Source of the DNA: Leucobacter sp. wl10
GTDB taxonomy: Bacteria; Actinomycetota; Actinomycetes; Actinomycetales; Microbacteriaceae
Assembly: GCF_003569785.1 (NCBI RefSeq)
Contig: NZ_KZ984002.1
Span: 1 to 64,000 of the forward strand
Direction of reading: 5' to 3'
Length of the DNA: 64,000 nucleotides
The translations under genes and the position numbers were made by a program. Below are positions 49,549 through 56,740 of this stretch, piece after piece (position 1 is the first letter of the stretch; each line of letters opens with the position of its first letter). The notes beneath the pieces were generated by a model. The model had not been told where the DNA came from, searched no databases, and was given only the letters and a program-made list of their open reading frames with translations.

Positions 49549-50622
49549 ATGACGGGCGGCGCATTGGGCGGGGGAGTGATCTTCGTGATCGCTGCGCTGC
49601 TCTGGATCGCCGTGCTGGTGCCCGCGTGGACCCGCCGGCGGGAGTTCCGCGCCGCCGAGCGCAATGCGGCGCGGCTGCAGCGCACTCTGCGCGTGCTCGC
49701 GGAGACCACCGAGGTGCCGCAGGAGATGCGGCTCGAGGCCACCGCGCGCCAGGCGCTCGCCCACGAGAAGCTGCTGCGCACCGCCCAGAAGCGGCAGGAG
49801 GCCGAGCGCGACGCGGAGCTGGCCGAGGCCCGGGCGGTGCAGTTGCGGGCCGAGATCCGGGCGCAGCAGATGCGGCGCAAGCAGGCCGCGGTGCAGCGCT
49901 CGGCGCGGCTGCGACGACCCGTCGTGCGCCGGGTTCGGGCGCTCGCGGCGCTGGGCGCGCTGGCGGGCCTGCTCGGCGCCCTCGTCGGCGTCGGATTCGC
50001 GGTGGCCGGGAGCGGTGCCGCGATCCTCGTGTGGAGCGGACTGGTCTTCTTCGCCTCGCTCGGAGCCCTGGTGCTGATGGCGCCGGGGCGCGTGCGGCTG
50101 GAGCCGATTGCGGCCGAGCAGGTCGCGCCCGTGGAGACGGAGCCCGAGCCCGTCGCGCAGCAGATCGAGGCTACGGGGGAGACCGAGCAGTCCGCAGCCG
50201 CGCACGCGGCGGCCCAGCGCGCCGCCGCCGAGCGCATCGAGCGCGCGCGTGCCCTCGCCCGGGCGCGAGCCGAGCGACCCGCCGCGAGAGAGAATCAGCC
50301 CGACTCGATGCTGCTGCGCGAGGCCCGCGAGCAGGTGGCGCGGGAGCGCGGCGAGCAGGGCTCGGTCGGAGAGCCCGGCGGCGGGCCGGCGGATCGCCCC
50401 GATCCCGCTTCCCGGGCCGGTGCCGCGCCCCTCTCCTCCGAGGCCTCGCCGGCAGTTGGGGAGGCCGCGGCGCCCTCCGTTCGCCGGGCGCCCGCTTCGA
50501 GCGTCAACGCGCAGCAGCGCGCCGCTCGCGAGCGTCTCCGCCAGATGGGTGTGGTCGGCGACACGAGCGAGGGACTCCCCGACCTCGACGCGGTGCTGCG
50601 CCGCCGGCGCAACGCCGGCTGA
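49549..50622 (+). CDS. Membrane protein with coiled-coil segment, hypothetical
   Basis: 357-residue protein: TM1 at about residues 5-24 (GGGVIFVIAALLWIAVLVPA), a long charged coiled coil (about 28-115, Glu/Arg/Ala-rich), two TM segments (about 125-170; ALAGLLGALVGVGFAVAG and AILVWSGLVFFASLGALVLM) and a low-complexity Ala/Glu/Pro-rich C-terminal half with SSVNAQQRAARERLRQMGVV near the end. A GTG three codons earlier is an alternative start. The layout is seen in a conserved actinobacterial envelope protein of unknown function next to galU. Its 3' end overlaps the convergent BCCT frame by about 119 bp. Confidence 0.7.
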   Translation: MTGGALGGGVIFVIAALLWIAVLVPAWTRRREFRAAERNAARLQRTLRVLAETTEVPQEMRLEATARQALAHEKLLRTAQKRQEAERDAELAEARAVQLRAEIRAQQMRRKQAAVQRSARLRRPVVRRVRALAALGALAGLLGALVGVGFAVAGSGAAILVWSGLVFFASLGALVLMAPGRVRLEPIAAEQVAPVETEPEPVAQQIEATGETEQSAAAHAAAQRAAAERIERARALARARAERPAARENQPDSMLLREAREQVARERGEQGSVGEPGGGPADRPDPASRAGAAPLSSEASPAVGEAAAPSVRRAPASSVNAQQRAARERLRQMGVVGDTSEGLPDLDAVLRRRRNAG

Positions 50623-51928
50623 GGCTCGAGCGCCCGGTTCGGCGCACGCTCAGTCTCGGAGTCGCCGGGACGCCCCCTGCGCCGCCGACGGTCTGCGACG
50701 CCTCGCCCGAGGACGTGCGCTCGGGGAGACCCTCGCCGTGCGACTGGATGCGCCCCGGCTCGAGCGTGCGCCGCACGTTGTCCGCGGTGACTGCGCTCCT
50801 GGGGTCGGTAGATGTGGCCTCGACGTACCAGTCGGTGAGGAGGTCCCGCGCCCACGAGTACATGATCCCGATCACCACGAAGGCGAACGGCAGCGCCGAC
50901 GCCACCATGAGTGACTGCAGCCCCGAGATCGCGGTCTGCCCGCCGGCCAGCAGCAGCGCGATCGCGATGAGGCCGAGCAGCAGGCCCCAGAGGATCGTGA
51001 CCCGCTTCGACGGCTCCGGCCGTCCGCCCTGCGACGTCGAGGCCATGACGATCGAGGCGGAGTCGGCGGCGGTGACGAACAAGATGACGACGGCGACCAT
51101 CGCCACGATCGAGGTGATGAACCCGAGCGGCGGCCGCTGCAGCAGCTTGAAGAGCACCTCCTCGTTCGTGCCGCCGCTCCGCAGGTCCTCGCCGCGCATG
51201 GTCAGCCAGATCGCGGTGCTGCCGGAGACCACGAACCAGGCGATCACGATGGCCGATGGTACGAGTACGACGGTGGTGACGAACTCGCGCAGGGTGCGCC
51301 CGCGGGAGATCTTCGCGATGAACATGCCGACGAACGGGGTCCACGAGACCCACCAGGTCCAGTAGTAGGTGGTCCACGTTCCGGGGAACGAGACCGTCTC
51401 CTCGCCGTCGTTCGCGTTGAGGGTGAGCATGGCGCCGAGCTGCTGCACGAACTCGACGATCGAGGTCGGCAGGAGGTCGAGGATGAACACAGCGGGACCG
51501 GCCACGAGCACGAACAGGCCGAGCACGCCGGTGAGGATCATGTTCGTGTTCGACAGCAACCGGATGCCGCGCTTCACGCCCGACACCGCCGACGCGATGA
51601 AGAGCGAGGTGAGGATCGCGATGGATCCGATGAGGAACAGGTTGCCGAGCGGCCCGATCCCGGTCACGAGCACGAAGCCGCTCTGGATCTGCAGCGCGCC
51701 GATCCCGGGCGAGACCGCGGTGCCGAAGAGGGTGACGAGGATCGCGAAGAAGTCGATGAACCTCCCCAGTACGCGATGGCTCGAGCCGGGGAACACCGGC
51801 TCGAAGAGGGCCGAGATGAGCGGCGCGCGGCCGCGCCGGTAGGCGCTGTAGGCGATCGCGCCCGCCGCTTCAGCGGGGGAGGCGGGGCACCGAGACTCCG
51901 CGGGGTCGGAGGGGTGTTCATTCGACAT
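50504..51928 (-). pseudogene. BCCT-family (betaine/choline/carnitine) transporter, N-terminally truncated
   Basis: 474-codon frame whose residues of about 25-400 match the middle and C-terminal part of BCCT carriers: AYSAYRRGRAPLISALFEPV, DFFAILVTLFGTAVSPGIGA, TTYYWTWWVSWTPFVGMFIA (the aromatic Trp region of the substrate site), FVTAADSASIVMAS. Roughly 190-200 N-terminal residues, including about the first four helices, are missing, and only 90 bp separate it from the next gene. At the 3' end the frame runs 119 bp into the convergent membrane-protein gene, suggesting the normal stop was lost. It has a start codon, but a working transporter is unlikely. Confidence 0.75.
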
Positions 51929-52018
51929 GGAGCGTTTCCTATCCGAGCGCGGTCAGCCGCGCTGGGAGTGGACACAACCCTTTCCGCGTTAGCGCAGCGG
52001 TTCTCCGGACGCGGGACG

Positions 52019-52567
52019 CTAGAGCGAGAAGCCGCCGGGCAGCTTCCCGGAGCTCCGCTCATATCGGATCGTCCAGTCGTCGACGTCGACGCCGCGGTGG
52101 GCGATCGTCGCCCGGGTGGCGTCGGCGGCGCCCTTCCGCAGCGCGGCCATCGCGGCGACCGACCCGAGCTCCCCGTCCTTCGCTCTGGCGAAGATGTTGA
52201 CGACGATCCTCCCGCCGCTCTCGCGCTTGCCGCGGTCGTAGCCGTCGACGTAGCCGAGACCGCGCTCGTCGAGGTACTGATCGAGCCACTCGCTCGCCCG
52301 TTCGATCAGGCGGCGGTCGTAGGCGCTGTTGCGCATTGGGAACTGGATGACGACATAGTCGTACCGGTCGACGTCGGCCTCGGCGTACGCTCGCTCGAGG
52401 TACGGGGCCGTCAGCTCGTCGAGCGGTGAGGACGCCGGGTCGAGCCCGGTCTCGCGCAGGCGCCCTGCCCGGCCGAGCACGCCCTCGCGCACCACCCACT
52501 CGCCGGTGGCTTCGCTCGGCCAGATCTGGACGAAACGGGGCGGATCCTCGTCAGTAATGAGTTGCAT
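52019..52567 (-). CDS. Conserved hypothetical protein
   Basis: 182-residue cytoplasmic protein: MQLITDEDPPRFVQIWPSEA, DVDRYDYVVIQFPMRNSAYD, DQYLDERGLGYVDGYDRGKR and GRIVVNIFARAKDGELGSVA. The pattern is a mixed alpha/beta fold; no motif is recognised. Codon use is typical of the core genome. It stands alone, between the truncated BCCT gene and the scarred junction region. Confidence 0.7.
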   Translation of the reverse strand: MQLITDEDPPRFVQIWPSEATGEWVVREGVLGRAGRLRETGLDPASSPLDELTAPYLERAYAEADVDRYDYVVIQFPMRNSAYDRRLIERASEWLDQYLDERGLGYVDGYDRGKRESGGRIVVNIFARAKDGELGSVAAMAALRKGAADATRATIAHRGVDVDDWTIRYERSSGKLPGGFSL

Positions 52568-52660
52568 GGCGTGCTGCCTCTCGAGTCGGAAGGTGGGGCA
52601 GGTGCAGTCTAGCCAGATCCGGGATCCCGCGCCGCTCCGCGTGCTTCGGGGCGCGCGGGC

Positions 52661-52905
52661 TCAGGAGCGCACGAGCCGGTTGATGGCGCCCGTGGCCTCC
52701 CGCAGTTTCTCCCTGGCCGCGTCGTCGCCCAGCCGGACTGCCTCGAGCGCGCAGTGCCGGCGGTGGTCGTCGAGCAGTCCCGTGGTCACGCTCTGGATCG
52801 CGCGGGTCAGCGCGCTGATCCGGGTGAGGATGTCGATGCGGTACTGCTCCTCGTCGATCATCTTCGCGATGCCGCGCGCCTGCCTCTCGAGTGTCGTTCC
52901 GAGAA
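52661..52905 (-). pseudogene. CsoR/FrmR-family metal regulator, 5'-truncated
   Basis: The last roughly 75 codons match the DUF156/CsoR fold: LERQARGIAKMIDEEQYRID, ILTRISALTRAIQSVTTGLL and DDHRRHC. The first helix (up to the usual EGQ motif) is missing; upstream codons are unrelated and there is no plausible start. Of the Cu-site Cys-His-Cys, the first Cys is Arg (QYRID) and His and Cys remain (HRRHC). The break coincides with the inverted repeat at 52907, so the gene was probably cut by an insertion. Confidence 0.7.
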
Positions 52906-52906
52906 G

Positions 52907-52970
52907 CCATGATCCTCCCGAGGCGCCATGAAAATCGCGTGAATACCTTGGTCTCTCGGGAGGATCATGG
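52907..52970. repeat. Perfect 16-bp inverted repeat at a gene break
   Basis: CCATGATCCTCCCGAG (52907-52922) and its exact reverse complement (52955-52970) with 32 bp between. It adjoins the point where CsoR homology ends. It may be a relic of a small element's ends, a recombination site, or a hairpin. There is no T-tract. Confidence 0.6.
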
Positions 52971-53007
52971 CCTCCCGGCGCGAGGAGAGACGGAGCGGGG
53001 CTCACCG

Positions 53008-53091
53008 ATGTCCGTCGTCGCCGTCGGGACGGTGCTCGGGCTGGCCGTGCTCGATACGCTCGGCCCGGCCGTGATCGGTAGAGCAAGCTGA
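53008..53091 (+). pseudogene. Fragment resembling the N-terminus of a GAP/LysE-type membrane protein
   Basis: 27 codons beginning MSVVAVGTVLGLAVLDTLGP, the kind of first helix seen in GAP-family and LysE-like exporters (LLDTLGPAVIG). The frame stops after AVIGRAS, and the rest is not found downstream. It is interpreted as a fragment in the scarred junction; the identification rests on a short hydrophobic match. Confidence 0.3.
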
Positions 53092-53113
53092 CGAGCATCA
53101 GGATTGGCTGCTC

Positions 53114-53680
53114 ATGGGACTCCTGAACGACCTGGCGCCTGCCGAAGGCTCGTTGCAGGTTCCGCTCTCCATCGCTCCTTTTGCCAACAACGCTTCCTAT
53201 GTGGGTGTTGCTCTCAAACGCGCCGCCGGACGACAAGGAGTACCTCCTCATGCCGTTGACGACGCGTTGAAGGCCCTCATGACAACCTCGGCCGGGTTCT
53301 CGCAGGAAAAGTGCGACGGCGGCATGGACCGAAACCTCGGGAACTCACCGGGCGTGAACGGACTCGGAGATCCCGTGACTCGTCTGAGCCGGTCCGCCCT
53401 GGCACCTCTGGTCCTCTGCGGGATAGCGAGCCTCGGGGCGGGACCGCTGAAAGGCATGGGCGTGGTGGCCGCAGACGAGCTCGCGTTGCCCCTGCCGACG
53501 ACCGGGCACACGTTCACCCAGCTTCGAGCCCTGACCTATCTGGGTCGTGGCCGTCCCCGATGGGATTGGAGATCAGCGGGCCTGCAGTGGATCTACTCTG
53601 CCAAGCAACAGCGCCCCACTGAGAAGGAGTCAGTATGGAGTGGGCGAGCGCACCGGCTCGGCTGGGACTCGCGGAGCTGA
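53114..53680 (+). CDS. Doubtful ORF in the junction region
   Basis: 188-codon ORF starting MGLLNDLAPAEGSLQVPLSI. It has no recognisable motif and overlaps the start of the next gene by 46 bp. Third-position composition is less GC-biased than in the genes around it. The stretch 53092-53634 otherwise contains nothing I can identify, so this may be a chance frame or a decayed gene. Confidence 0.2.
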   Translation: MGLLNDLAPAEGSLQVPLSIAPFANNASYVGVALKRAAGRQGVPPHAVDDALKALMTTSAGFSQEKCDGGMDRNLGNSPGVNGLGDPVTRLSRSALAPLVLCGIASLGAGPLKGMGVVAADELALPLPTTGHTFTQLRALTYLGRGRPRWDWRSAGLQWIYSAKQQRPTEKESVWSGRAHRLGWDSRS

Positions 53681-54243
53681 GACCCCGATCCGGCAAGAGC
53701 GCCACGAATCTCCATCGAACGACACCTTCGAATCGCCGAGCCTGGCGTCAAACCGGTGATGTCGTTGGTTTGAACAACGACCTTCTGGTGGACCTAGCGG
53801 GAGGCTTGTCGAAACTTGCCCCGCCGCTGATGCGCATGGCTGCGATGCACCCACAGATTAGGCGCCGCCCTGCTCATCCAGCGCGTCGCGCCCCCCTCGT
53901 CCGCAAACAAACACGCGTCAGCGAAGCAGCTCTACTTGCGGCGGAAGCCCGCTACGCAGCCGGGGCAACTCTTCGCGAAATCGCCCCTGATCTCGATGTC
54001 AGCCGGCAACGACTTGCTGCGCTACTCCAGGCCCGGGGGATACGGCTGCGGCGTCGGACCCCATCCGCTGCCGAGGTGGACGAGATGGTAAGGCGCTACT
54101 CCGCGGGCGAGTCACTCGAACGCGTGGGTTCCCGCCTGGGATTCTCCGCCGGCACTGTCCGACTACACCTGCTGGAGGCGGGGCAGCGCACGCGGGACGC
54201 GCACGGCCGTGAACGAAAAGCACGTGCGGAGAACAACTGGTGA
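53635..54243 (+). CDS. Helix-turn-helix protein (recombinase-type HTH)
   Basis: 202-residue protein with two HTH-like units in the C-terminal half: LLAAEARYAAGATLREIAPD then VSRQRLAALLQARGIRLRRR (about residues 100-140), and VDEMVRRYSAGESLERVGSR then LGFSAGTVRLHLLEAGQRTR (about 145-185), of the Hin/resolvase C-terminal kind. No serine-recombinase catalytic domain is present; the N-terminal 95 residues are unassigned. The ATG follows GAGAAGGAG. It lies just upstream of the helicase and may regulate the defence island or the element. Confidence 0.6.
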   Translation: MEWASAPARLGLAELRPRSGKSATNLHRTTPSNRRAWRQTGDVVGLNNDLLVDLAGGLSKLAPPLMRMAAMHPQIRRRPAHPARRAPLVRKQTRVSEAALLAAEARYAAGATLREIAPDLDVSRQRLAALLQARGIRLRRRTPSAAEVDEMVRRYSAGESLERVGSRLGFSAGTVRLHLLEAGQRTRDAHGRERKARAENNW

Positions 54244-54248
54244 AGGGG

Positions 54249-54277
54249 TTGCATAAGGTTGAGGGGAGCTGTGATAT
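54249..54277 (+). promoter_or_regulatory. Possible promoter of the helicase/defence genes
   Basis: TTGCAT (54249-54254), 17 bp, TGATAT (54272-54277), ending 11 bp before the helicase ATG, so the transcript would be nearly leaderless. No ribosome-binding site is seen at the ATG, which agrees. The match to consensus is moderate. Confidence 0.35.
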
Positions 54278-54288
54278 CCTGACGAACT

Positions 54289-56346
54289 ATGAGCGACCAG
54301 TACGACGACTACCTCGCCATCGCCCAGGCCGCCGCCTACGTGGGCGTCTCAGCAGCCACGTTGCGGCGATGGGACGCTGCGGGCACGCTCACCGCTGTCC
54401 GTCGCCCCGGCAGCCAGTACCGCTTCTATCGCATCGCCGACCTGGAACCGTTCCGCCTCGAATACAACACCGCCGAGAAGGCGAAGGACGTCGTCGCTGG
54501 CTTCTTCGACGCCGCGGACGCCGAGATCGATGGCAACCCGCAGCTCCGCGAACCTCAAAAGGAGGCCTACGAGGCCGCCGTGGAGCACTTCGCCCAGAAG
54601 GCGACGCCGGCGATCATCCAGCTGCCGGTCGGCTGCGGTAAGACGGGCGTCGCGGCGATCCTCCCGTTCAGCCTGTCTCACAAGCGCACGCTCATCATCG
54701 CGCCGAACACCACCATCCGTCAGGGTCTCTACGCCGACCTGAACATCTCGAACGCCTCTTGCTTCTGGAAGAAGGCAGGCGTCCTCGATTCGTTCACCTC
54801 AGGACCGTTCACGGCGCTCGTCGACGGCCCCAAGGCCAACATGGACGACTGCGTCAACAGCCACATCGTCGTCGCCAACATCCAACAGCTCGCGAGCAGT
54901 GCCGACCGCTGGCTGTCACAGTTTCCGCACGACTTCTTCGACCTCGTCATCATCGACGAGGGGCACCACGTCGCCGCCGAAAGCTGGCAGAAGGTCGTGC
55001 GGGCGTTTCCCCAGGCGCGCTTCGTGAGTCTGACGGCCACGCCTTTCCGCGCGGACAACAAGGAGCTGCTCGGCGAGCTGATCTATCGCTACCCATTCGC
55101 CCGCGCGATGCTCAACGGCTACATCAAGCACATCGTCTCGGCCTCGGCGCACCCGGCCGAGATCACGTTCCAGGCACGCGGTGAAAGCGACACCTACACA
55201 CTGGATCAGATCCTGGACCTGAAGGAAGAGGCCTGGTTCCGTCGCGGGGTCGCGCTCTCGGACGAATGCAACCGCCACATCGCCGAGAAGGCGGTCGAGA
55301 AGCTCCAGTCTCTCCGGGCAGCGACCGGCTTCCCCCACCAGATCGCGGCCTCAGCCATGTCGATCGACCACGCCGACCAAGTGCGCGCGATCTTCCAAGA
55401 GATGGGACTGCAAGCCGAGGCCATCCACAGCAACCTTCCTGACGATCGCAAGGCCGCGGTGCTGGCCAAACTCCGCAACAACCAGATCGACGTCATCGTG
55501 CAGGTGGCTATGCTCGGCGAGGGATTCGATCACCCGCCGCTGAGCGTGGCAGCGATCTTCCGCCCATACCGTTCACTGTCGCCCTACATCCAGTTCGTCG
55601 GCCGTGTGATGCGCACCGTCGAGCTGAACGATCCGAACAGCCCCAACAACCAGGGTTTCGTCGTGTCGCACGTCGGCCTGAACAACGAAGAGCAGTGGGA
55701 CGAGTTCCGCGACCTCGACACTCAGGACCAACAGATGGTCCGAGGATGGACCCGCGGCGAGGGGAACGATTCTATCGGACGAACCGGCAGCGGTAATCCC
55801 GAGCAGGTCGCGCAGCGCTTCGATGACCCCGTCGCGCAGGACGAGCGCCTCAGCCACTTCCTCAATCGTTCGTTCCTGGACCCCACCGACGACCGAGTCA
55901 TCGAGGAAATGCTGGACACCCCTGGTCCGGGCGGGTTCACATACCGGGCACTCGGCATCACGGCAGACATGCTGCGAGCGCAGTCGGCGCACCGCGAGGA
56001 GCACGAGGAGAGGCCGGCTGAATCGGTACCCGTCCAGCCACAGGTCAGGCGGCAGACGCTGCGCAGCAGGCTTGACAGCCGCTCGAAGTCGATCCATCAG
56101 CGCATCCTCGCCGACCTCGGCCTAGCCCGTGCCGGCTTCGACATCAGCCGCGCCATCAAGGCATCACGCGGTAACAACACCGACGCTCTCTACGTACTGC
56201 TGAACCGGGAGATCAACACGTTCGCTGGTCAGGGCAAGAGGAGTCGAGACAAGTGGACACTCGACCAGCTACAGGCCGCCTACGACTCCCTGGACGAGAT
56301 CGGAGACCAGGTGGCCGAGACGATCAGAACAGCGACCGAGGAGTAA
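54289..56346 (+). CDS. DEAD/DEAH-box helicase with N-terminal MerR/excisionase-like HTH
   Basis: 685-residue SF2 helicase. Residues of about 8-55 form a MerR/excisionase-type HTH (AQAAAYVGVSAATLRRWDAA, YRFYRIADLEPF). The helicase core follows: motif I QLPVGCGKTG (111-120), motif II IIDEGHH (221-227, DEGH), motif III TATPF (249-253), MLGEGFD (408-414) and motif VI QFVGRVMR (435-442). A 230-residue C-terminal region is of unknown function. A site-specific DNA-binding head on an SSL2-type helicase is unusual for core genes and typical of mobile defence loci. The next gene starts 4 bp downstream and the Qat genes 400 bp downstream on the same strand. Confidence 0.8.
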   Translation: MSDQYDDYLAIAQAAAYVGVSAATLRRWDAAGTLTAVRRPGSQYRFYRIADLEPFRLEYNTAEKAKDVVAGFFDAADAEIDGNPQLREPQKEAYEAAVEHFAQKATPAIIQLPVGCGKTGVAAILPFSLSHKRTLIIAPNTTIRQGLYADLNISNASCFWKKAGVLDSFTSGPFTALVDGPKANMDDCVNSHIVVANIQQLASSADRWLSQFPHDFFDLVIIDEGHHVAAESWQKVVRAFPQARFVSLTATPFRADNKELLGELIYRYPFARAMLNGYIKHIVSASAHPAEITFQARGESDTYTLDQILDLKEEAWFRRGVALSDECNRHIAEKAVEKLQSLRAATGFPHQIAASAMSIDHADQVRAIFQEMGLQAEAIHSNLPDDRKAAVLAKLRNNQIDVIVQVAMLGEGFDHPPLSVAAIFRPYRSLSPYIQFVGRVMRTVELNDPNSPNNQGFVVSHVGLNNEEQWDEFRDLDTQDQQMVRGWTRGEGNDSIGRTGSGNPEQVAQRFDDPVAQDERLSHFLNRSFLDPTDDRVIEEMLDTPGPGGFTYRALGITADMLRAQSAHREEHEERPAESVPVQPQVRRQTLRSRLDSRSKSIHQRILADLGLARAGFDISRAIKASRGNNTDALYVLLNREINTFAGQGKRSRDKWTLDQLQAAYDSLDEIGDQVAETIRTATEE

Positions 56347-56350
56347 ACCG

Positions 56351-56599
56351 ATGGCCGCAGTGAAGAACATCCTGAAACACGTCAGCGCAGAGGTCGCGGG
56401 ACGTCGACGGAAGTGCTACCGGAAGAAGGCACACGTCATCCTCAAAGGCGACCCGTGCCTCGTCGTACGAGACGGACCACAGAGCCAGAGAACCTACTGC
56501 ACGGTCTGCGCGTCCGAGATTCTGACAAAGGCGGACGTGTCGCTTGCAGACCTCCAGGCACACTTCGTCGAACCTCACGGCAAAGGCTCCCCCGCGTGA
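56351..56599 (+). CDS. Small Cys-rich putative zinc-binding protein
   Basis: 82-residue basic protein. Cys in RRRKCYRKKAHVILKGDPC and the CxxC in TYCTVCASEIL form a plausible single zinc site, with His residues nearby (KKAHV, LQAHF). The ATG is 4 bp after the helicase stop, so it is co-translated with it. I do not recognise a family with confidence; the pattern faintly recalls PARP-type or HNH-like zinc fingers, but catalytic residues are lacking. It is a candidate helicase partner. Confidence 0.6.
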   Translation: MAAVKNILKHVSAEVAGRRRKCYRKKAHVILKGDPCLVVRDGPQSQRTYCTVCASEILTKADVSLADLQAHFVEPHGKGSPA

Positions 56600-56740
56600 A
56601 GCCCCGTGAAGAGTTGGTTCACGCTCGAAGCGCGGCTCGAACTCGTACGATCGATGTAGTCGCAGGCGACTGGGTGGGCACTCCGACAGCCATCTCGTCA
56701 TCCCTCCTGACGCTGGCCTGTCGGACGTCGGGAGATCCAC

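Noticed and set aside
52907-52970. Integron attC site or IS end
   Set aside because: A perfect 16-bp repeat with a 32-bp centre lacks attC core motifs, and there is no transposase between or beside the arms.
52661-53251. Full-length 196-codon CsoR-like protein
   Set aside because: Only the last 75 codons show CsoR homology; the upstream part is the reverse strand of the junction region.
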